From: Cristatella mucedo
Lineage: Eukaryota > Bryozoa > Phylactolaemata > Cristatellidae
Direction: 5' to 3'
Assembly: GCA_009760855.2 (NCBI GenBank)
Contig: WPIO01000013.1
Span: 2,990,501 to 3,054,500 of the forward strand
DNA length: 64,000 bases
Shown: positions 58,304-64,000 of the stretch, piece after piece
How positions within the stretch are numbered: the first letter of the stretch is position 1
Layout: each line of letters starts with the position of its first letter
Translations under genes and position numbers: made by a program
The notes under the pieces: generated by a model
The model's input: the letters and a program-made list of their open reading frames with translations, nothing else
Database searches by the model: none
What the model was told of the DNA's origin: nothing

Positions 58304-58400
58304 CCGTATCTGAGGTTTAGTGGTTAGTATCGCGGATTGTAGACGCCGCGGTCGTGATTTCGAATAGCAATGTTGCTCGGGTTTTTCCCGCTCAGTTGAT
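58304..58400 (+). other. tRNA-like sequence, decayed
   Basis: TTTAGTGGTTAGTATCGCGG resembles the D-arm of tRNA-Asp/Glu, and GGTCGTGATTTCGAATAGC a T-arm. The acceptor stem does not pair, so it is more likely a SINE head or tRNA pseudogene than a tRNA gene. Confidence 0.35.
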
Positions 58401-58429
58401 ACTAATCTTGACCTGGAGGTAAAAAATAT

Positions 58430-58560
58430 AATTCATTTATACAGCGCTCCAAGAGAACTTGATCTCTATTCAGGCGCTTTACATATGCCTCGGGGCTCGA
58501 GCCCACGACCTCAGTCAGGCCTTGGTCGGGGCGAGCACCTTAACCGCTAGACCAAATACG
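58430..58560 (-). mobile_element. SINE-B (tRNA-derived), well preserved
   Basis: ATTCATTTATACAGCGCTCC...AGGCGCTTTACATATGCC, GGGGCTCGAGCCCACGACC, and a head ending AACCGCTAGACCAAA. Confidence 0.85.
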
Positions 58561-58774
58561 TCAACGCTTACAAATAGTGAGACTTGGGAATTCTACATCG
58601 GGCGCACTAGGACAGACCAGGAGATTATTCGCTGTTACTGAACTACAGCCTCTAGCAATCGGAAGTGTAAATTTAATAATTAGTCAGCTGTATTAGTCTG
58701 GGTTTCGACTGAGTCCGAGTAGGTTGCACCATTCAAAGTAAGCTGTGACCGCTGCTCTACACTCTAGCCTATTT

Positions 58775-58858
58775 GGTTTGCCAAAAAGAAGTGCCTATAG
58801 CGAGATTGAGTTCTCTGAGGACGCTATATAAGTGTAATATTATTATTATTATTATTGC
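58775..58858 (+). mobile_element. LINE-A-type tail
   Basis: AAGTGCCTATAGCGAGATTG, then TTCTCTGAGGACGCTATATA and (ATT)n. Confidence 0.75.
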
Positions 58859-59229
58859 CATATCCCGTCCTACACTAGCGACTTGACTTGCTACGTGAAG
58901 GCACGGACGCTGTTTATTGCTACCGCGTTCTGCAAACGCCCTTCCATATCGCGCAGCTCATACGAGCGCACGCACATACGTCCGTCATACATGCAGCGCA
59001 TAGTGTATCTCGTAGCAAATACAGCGATTCGCTCGGTGACCTTCGACCCTCAGCTTGACCGGAAGCTGTCGGTGAGGACCAGCGAGAGCTAAGCGAGCCT
59101 AAGGGACTGCTTTGCTGCTCAAGGACTCCGGAACTACTGCAGAAGGTGAAGCAGCACCGCGATCGCACCAATATGGCCTCTTATACGACCGCATTCCTCC
59201 GCAATATATGCCTCCGTAATCTGGACGCA

Positions 59230-59404
59230 AGCGGCGAGTGCGAAATCGAGGGCTAGCCGCCAGAGAGCTCCGCTCTCGGCAGGGGACGCCGAATGCTTCG
59301 CCTCGGCCTCGCGCCGCGAGGCCGAGGCCCGACGGCCGTAGTGCCATTGTGTTGCCGGACGGAGCCGAAAGGAGCCGGATGAAGGCAGAGCGGCGGCGGT
59401 GGCA

Positions 59405-59435
<31 letters not shown>

Positions 59436-59990
59436 GCCCTTACCTCGGTAGCTGCACCGGCGTCGACAGTTCGGCGTCCACGCTAGCGCCGCTGTAGCCG
59501 CCGTCGATCTGGCGCCGCTGCGGCGCGGTCGAGCCTGCGTGGGCAAAAACCAATCGGCGCTACGTGTGCGCGCCGCGAGCAGCGTTGACAGCTTGACCGT
59601 CGAGCGGCAGCTCGTTGGCGACGGGCTTTTTATCCGCAGTCGCCCCGTCGACTTCGCGCCGGCGCCAGCCCACCGGCGTCACCCGGTTCGATATCGCACT
59701 AATTCCCCCTCGCAATGGCTCCAGACCGCCGATTCGTGCGCTGCAAAACAAGCCGCGGCCTAAGTAGGCTACGAGGAGCGGGGCGCGCAGCGGCGGCGTT
59801 GATGCCGCTCCGCACTCTTCACGCGTCCGCGCAGGTGCTCGCTAGTCGCTGCGGACGGGCTCTGCTCAGGCCTGACGATTGAGCGACGGCTCGCTATTAA
59901 TTGATTAGCTATTAAACTGCCCGAGCTGCGTCCTGATGTGCTTTGTAATGGCGTCCAAATGCTCTCCATCGCCTACGTCCTGGGCAGATG
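59230..59990. promoter_or_regulatory. CpG-rich segment
   Basis: Dense CG dinucleotides and a (GGC)n run at 59389-59437. Two possible minus-strand exons lie in it (59449-59538 and 59905-59979); see findings. Confidence 0.4.
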
Positions 59991-60215
59991 CTGCTGCTGT
60001 TGGAGAAACGCGGGGGGGGGGAGGAGGAAGGGGTACGTATGTGGACACATCGACGTGGCACCGATTTCTTCCGGTTTCGCTTTGGTACTCTAGAGAGAGG
60101 GAGAGAAAGAGAGCCGTCGTCGGCATCTTTTCTTCGAGTCGTGCTCGAGGATTCGCTAGGATGCTTTGGCAATTTGTATCCACATTGAAGACTGGGCATG
60201 TTTGGCTTCGGCAAA

Positions 60216-60294
60216 ATGGCGAACGAAGGACCGAGAGCCGTGAGTGACACGGACAAGGTAGCGAGCTCCGAACACTTCGAGCGGACGCTGATCT
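60216..60294 (+). CDS. Possible first coding exon, unrecognised
   Basis: ATG in a good context (GCAAAATGGCG), 26 codons (MANEGPRAVSDTDKV...) with protein-like composition, then a strong donor (ATCT followed by GTAAGC). No downstream exon was identified, so this remains a weak call. Confidence 0.25.
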
Positions 60295-60470
60295 GTAAGC
60301 GCAAACACCTCACTGCACAAAGACGCTTCTAGACGATTCTGCTGCGCAGGATTCAGGAAATCCGATAGTCCAGGAATGGGGAGCGCGCGGGCCCGGCGAC
60401 TGAAAAGAGAGCCGAAGAAGAGTAGCGTCTTTGTACGAAGTCCCCGCTCCGCCTTTCGCGTACTTCGCCT

Positions 60471-60775
60471 TTGGTTGAGGCGCTCGCCCCCGACCGAGGT
60501 CTGGCTGAGGTCGTGGGCTCGAGCCCGGAGGCATATGTGAAGCGCCTGAATACAGATTAAGTTGAGCCGTGATGGCACACCAGGTAAGGCGGTTGCTTTC
60601 ACGACCTCGGTCCCGAGGTCGTGGGTTCGATTTCTGCGGTGGGCGATCCTTTATCGCCACTGCAAGCGGTGGTGATAGCCGTAAAGGCTCTTCTGTCGCT
60701 ATACAAAAGGAGGCTGTTTAATCAGCTAGGATTTTTTTTAAGTTCTCTTTGGGCGCTATACAAATGAATTATATT
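60471..60775 (+). mobile_element. SINE-B interrupted by SINE-D
   Basis: The head (GGCTGAGGTCGTGGGCTCG) and first hairpin strand lie at 60471-60563. The second strand and tail (TTCTCTTTGGGCGCTATACA) lie at 60742-60775. Between them sits the SINE-D at 60564-60737. Confidence 0.9.
60564..60737 (+). mobile_element. SINE-D, complete, with 7-bp target duplication
   Basis: From CCGTGATGGCACACCAGG through GGTCGTGGGTTCGATTTC (box B-like) to TTAATCAGCTAGGA and a T-run. It is flanked by TTAAGTT at 60557-60563 and 60738-60744. Confidence 0.9.
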
Positions 60776-62020
60776 ATTATATCACCTTTCACTGTTTACA
60801 GGCACTGCTAAGCGCACCTCGGAAATGCAAAGTGCTGCGCTTAACTTCAGCCGAACGAGCTCGGGAGGTCAGCCATTTTTTTCGACCGCGAATTTTAGGC
60901 GCCGCTGAGCCCGACGAACGGCGGGTCAACGAACGTGCTAATTTGGTTCGAGCGTGAAGCGGTCCGGCGCCGCCGCCGCCGCCGCGAAGTGTCACGCACG
61001 AGTGACCGAGTCACCTCCGCCACGTTCCGCCAAGCTCTCGCCAACTCCCTTGATCGCTCGTCAAAAAGATCAGCAGGTCGGCGAGCGTCAGCGGACGTAT
61101 TCTCTCCGCTGCTGCTGCTGCTGCGTATCGCTACCGGTGTGACGACTCCGTTTCGGTGGTTGGCCGCAGCGTGCCGAAAACGTGCGCGCCTGCTTGCCTC
61201 AGGGCACGTACCCGATAGAGATCAGCTGGGCTTCTTATTCGAATTAGCGATTAGCAAGCACTGCTGCCTCTTCTTTTTCTAATATTGGCATATGTTTATG
61301 ATCTCACGTCGCCACCTGCTAATCGAACCCCTTGCGAAACCGTTTCAAGTGCACACGAATTCGCATTGGGCGTCTAATCGCCGAGGTTTTGTCGGCTCGA
61401 GGCCTCTTCCGCCAGGGTCAAGCCTTCCTTTCTCGTCCGCCAGGCCGTCTTTCGCGACGACGCGCTGCCGCCATGTCCTGATGGCCTGGCTCGGTCTCGC
61501 TCGGGTAAGCGTTTGCCTAAGGTGTAGCCTGGACTTTGGCACGGAGCTGGCCAACTACGTCAGCAGAGACCAAAGACTAAAAGTCGCAGCCTTCACTCCT
61601 AAATCCGCTCCGAAAGCCTCCTTGGCGAGTGTGAAAGCTTGCTAGTGCAACAGAAAACTTGAATTGTTTGCTCAGCTCTGGTAGAGCGTACTGGGTGAGC
61701 TGGAGGCTCACGTAGCTAAGGTGGCGACGCTCCGAGCACAAGCTTCTTTAACACTCTGGAAGTTACCCCTAGGACTGGAGAGTAAAAAAACTTGCCTCCT
61801 TTGGCAACTGCTTAAATGCGATCAGCTTCTTAAATACAAATATCCTCTATGAAAAAAGACACTGTACTGGAGAAAGAACACTTAAAATCGGAGAGAAAAG
61901 TCGCATCGGCTGGGAAGCCGTCAGAGTCGCTGCCTTTGTCTGCCTCGGTAGCCCCTCGCCTCCTCCCCCCCCCGCTTGGAATTTCTTGGTGAAGGGGCTA
62001 AAGGCTCAATAGATCTCTTT
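60776..62020. other. CpG-rich then ordinary DNA, no supported gene
   Basis: Positions 60890-61150 are CG-rich with CGCCGCCGCC and GCTGCTGCTGCTG. The frames have no recognised domain. Confidence 0.35.
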
Positions 62021-62022
62021 CA

Positions 62023-62051
62023 GACTCTCTCTGTCTCTCTCTCTGTCTCTC

Positions 62052-62096
<45 letters not shown>

Positions 62097-62121
62097 GTCT
62101 CTCTCTCTCTCTTTGTGTCTG

Positions 62122-62152
<31 letters not shown>

Positions 62153-62368
62153 GTCTGTCTGTCTGTCTGTCTCTCTCTGTCTCTATCTCTGTCTGTCTGT
62201 CTGTCTCTCTCTCTATCTCTCTCTCTCTGTCTCTCTCTCTCTCTCGCTCTTACTGACGTCACTGCACCGCCGTCTCGTGCTGTCTGTCTGTCTCCCTCCC
62301 TCTCTCTCTCTCTTACTGACGTGACTGCACCGCCGTCTCGTGCTGTCTGTCTGTCTGTCTGTCTCTCT

Positions 62369-62423
<55 letters not shown>
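62023..62423. repeat. (CT)n/(CTGT)n microsatellite with embedded CRE-like block
   Basis: CT and TCTG runs contain copies of a block TTACTGACGTCACTGCACCG (third copy extends to ~62455). The blocks carry TGACGTCA (62254), TGACGTGA (62317) and TGATGTCA (62426). Confidence 0.9.
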
Positions 62424-62425
<2 letters not shown>

Positions 62426-62744
62426 TGATGTCACTGCACCGCCATCTCGTGCTCGTGTAACCGGAAAGATCGTGACTGAATGTTAGCATTTCTTTTCAAC
62501 GTGCTACGCTTTTTATCGAGTAGGCAGCCACTTCTTAGCAGCCCGCAAAGCTTCAACTTAGCCAGGTAAGTTTTCCAGCAATCCCTTAATCCTTTTACGA
62601 TTAAAGAAGCCTCAAATGGCTCGAAAAAGTACCAAGCTTTGATAGCAGATTATCTGAAACAAAAGATAACTATACTGCTACAGCGATACAAACTAGGCTT
62701 CTTAAGTTTTTTTGATAATAAAATAATTCCATCTGGGGTAGCAG

Positions 62745-62832
62745 GCCAGGGTAGGTCGGTGAGAATTGATATAATTTGGCAGTTGCGGCGCTAACGACAG
62801 GACAGCCTAGCTGTAGAAATCTGCTGGGACGC
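62745..62832 (-). mobile_element. LINE-A relic
   Basis: AGGGTAGGTCGGTGAGAA...GCAGTTGCGGCGCTAACGAC matches the complement of the LADLHWLP / RERRSCHIT coding region. Confidence 0.65.
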
Positions 62833-62989
62833 GTTGGGTCCTACGAGGTCTGCATTATTGCGTTTCCCGAGAGTCTAGACCTCCATAGCCGCACCCCGAC
62901 CAATCGCCTACTTAAGGAGGTCCATTGCGGACCGGGCCATTACAGCTTTTGGTTGGCTTTGGCTTCACAGGTAGTTTAGCTATGCCTCT

Positions 62990-63310
62990 AACCAGCCTCG
63001 CATTGTTCGGTTACCTTGTCTTTAGTTCCTACGCACCCATTTTAAATAAAGCCTGGAACCAGCGACCGGCTAACATCCGGACAGCCTCGACTTGATGAAA
63101 GCTGAAAAAAGCTAAAAACCCACCAGTTACTCACAGCATTCGCTATGTCCGTGGGAATCATCCTTTATGTGCTGAAGTGTTCTGGAACCGTGCATGTTAT
63201 GTATAAGAATTAGTTGAATGCTTCTTTTCAGTCGACATGAACTGTCTAGACAGTTATTTAGTTCTCTTGGGGCTATATGAAGATACTGAAATTGTTATTA
63301 CGATTATTGC
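62990..63310 (+). mobile_element. Decayed LINE 3' end
   Basis: A KAWNQRP-like segment, an ACCACCAGTTACTCACAGC-type HLFRTAF relic, GTGCATG repeats, then TAGTTCTCTTGGGGCTATAT and ATTATT. Confidence 0.6.
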
Positions 63311-64000
63311 ACTAAAAATACACTAACGTGAGCACAGCTGTTTTATTATGGTGGGTTAGTTCTCACTCTGATAACACTATGTAAAATATGTTTTGCTTCT
63401 GGGTTTACTGTGCTGTTTTTTAATTATTTAAGCCTCAGAAGTATAACAAATGAGTATTATTATTAAGACTCGAGAGTACCGAGTCTGGTTTAGGATATCA
63501 AATTTCAGGAAAAATAAAGTGCAATGCAAGCGCATCTGAATGTGCTATCACATTTGGTAGATTGAATTTGCTGTACTTTGCCACAACGACTTTGACTCTG
63601 TCAGACCAGACTAATAAGTTATAGACGTCTTGATCGGAATCGGATCAGAAGGCACGAACCCTGAGAAAATTCCGACACCAATAATCTCAGTCCACCACTT
63701 AGAATCCAGTCATCATCGCGACTGCGTCTCGGAGTCTCATTGTACGCACGCTGGCAGAGCTCAAGGTCATGGTCACGGTGACGCTTCAATTTCGAATCCG
63801 TATTCACTGGCGAGAGTGATACAATTTGAATGCATGCATGCCGCAGCTTGACCAGACATCAAAAGCTAACGTCGGACGAAGAAATTCAAAGACGCCAGAT
63901 CAGATTCGTCATCGATCGCAAAGTGCAAAATGAAAGTCTGAAGCTCTGGACGACGACTGCATTGTCAGACTACTGTCGCTACAGCCCGTGTGGTTCGATC
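63311..64000. other. Intergenic, no feature recognised
   Basis: No supported gene or repeat before the window ends. Confidence 0.35.

Overview
The window is animal nuclear DNA, most likely from an invertebrate. It has spliced genes with GT-AG introns, CpG-rich promoter-like stretches, long dinucleotide microsatellites and a dense load of L2/CR1-type LINE fragments and tRNA-derived SINEs. No prokaryotic operon, phage, CRISPR array or rRNA was seen. I cannot name the species from sequence alone.

Layout. Positions 978-1392 (+) hold the last coding exon of a TLC-domain membrane protein (TLCD4/TMEM56-like). From about 2.1 to 16 kb is a repeat-rich intergenic region with LINEs, SINEs, a 40-bp and a 22-bp tandem array, and a probable DNA-transposon remnant. 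Positions 16674-40946 (-) hold a complete prolyl endopeptidase gene (PREP). I could assemble it exon by exon into 20 coding exons, 2136 nt and 711 residues, with catalytic Ser549, Asp638 and His677. Its first intron appears to be GC-AG. A 24-nt microexon lies about 120 nt downstream, in the transcript, of a roughly 40-unit CTG repeat. The PREP introns carry LINEs and SINEs in both orientations.

Positions 41.4-49.2 kb are GC- and CpG-rich. They contain a long minus-strand reading frame (45710-48300) for an unrecognised Ala/Pro/Ser-rich protein. Its frame appears to change twice, each time inside a GCC triplet run, with the second change restoring the original frame. Next to it is a (GA)n tract of about 530 bp. 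Positions 49.9-55.3 kb are mainly decayed LINEs. One of them is split by an array of ~175-bp units that flips orientation midway. Positions 55.7-61.6 kb contain further CpG-rich segments with several possible but unproven exons and a short kinesin-like motif. The rest is microsatellites and repeat remnants.

The repeats form a recognisable system. LINE family A ends in a hairpin tail (AAAGCGCC...GGCGCTTT) followed by (ATT)n. It has two tail subtypes, ending ATCAAGTGCATTATT (A1) or ATACAAATG (A2). A tRNA-derived SINE (SINE-B) carries the A2-type tail, which suggests it was mobilised by that LINE subfamily. LINE family B has a different tail ending in repeats of TACAT. Family C is represented only by decayed copies. 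SINE-D is a second tRNA-like SINE that ends in AATCAGCTAG and has no such hairpin.
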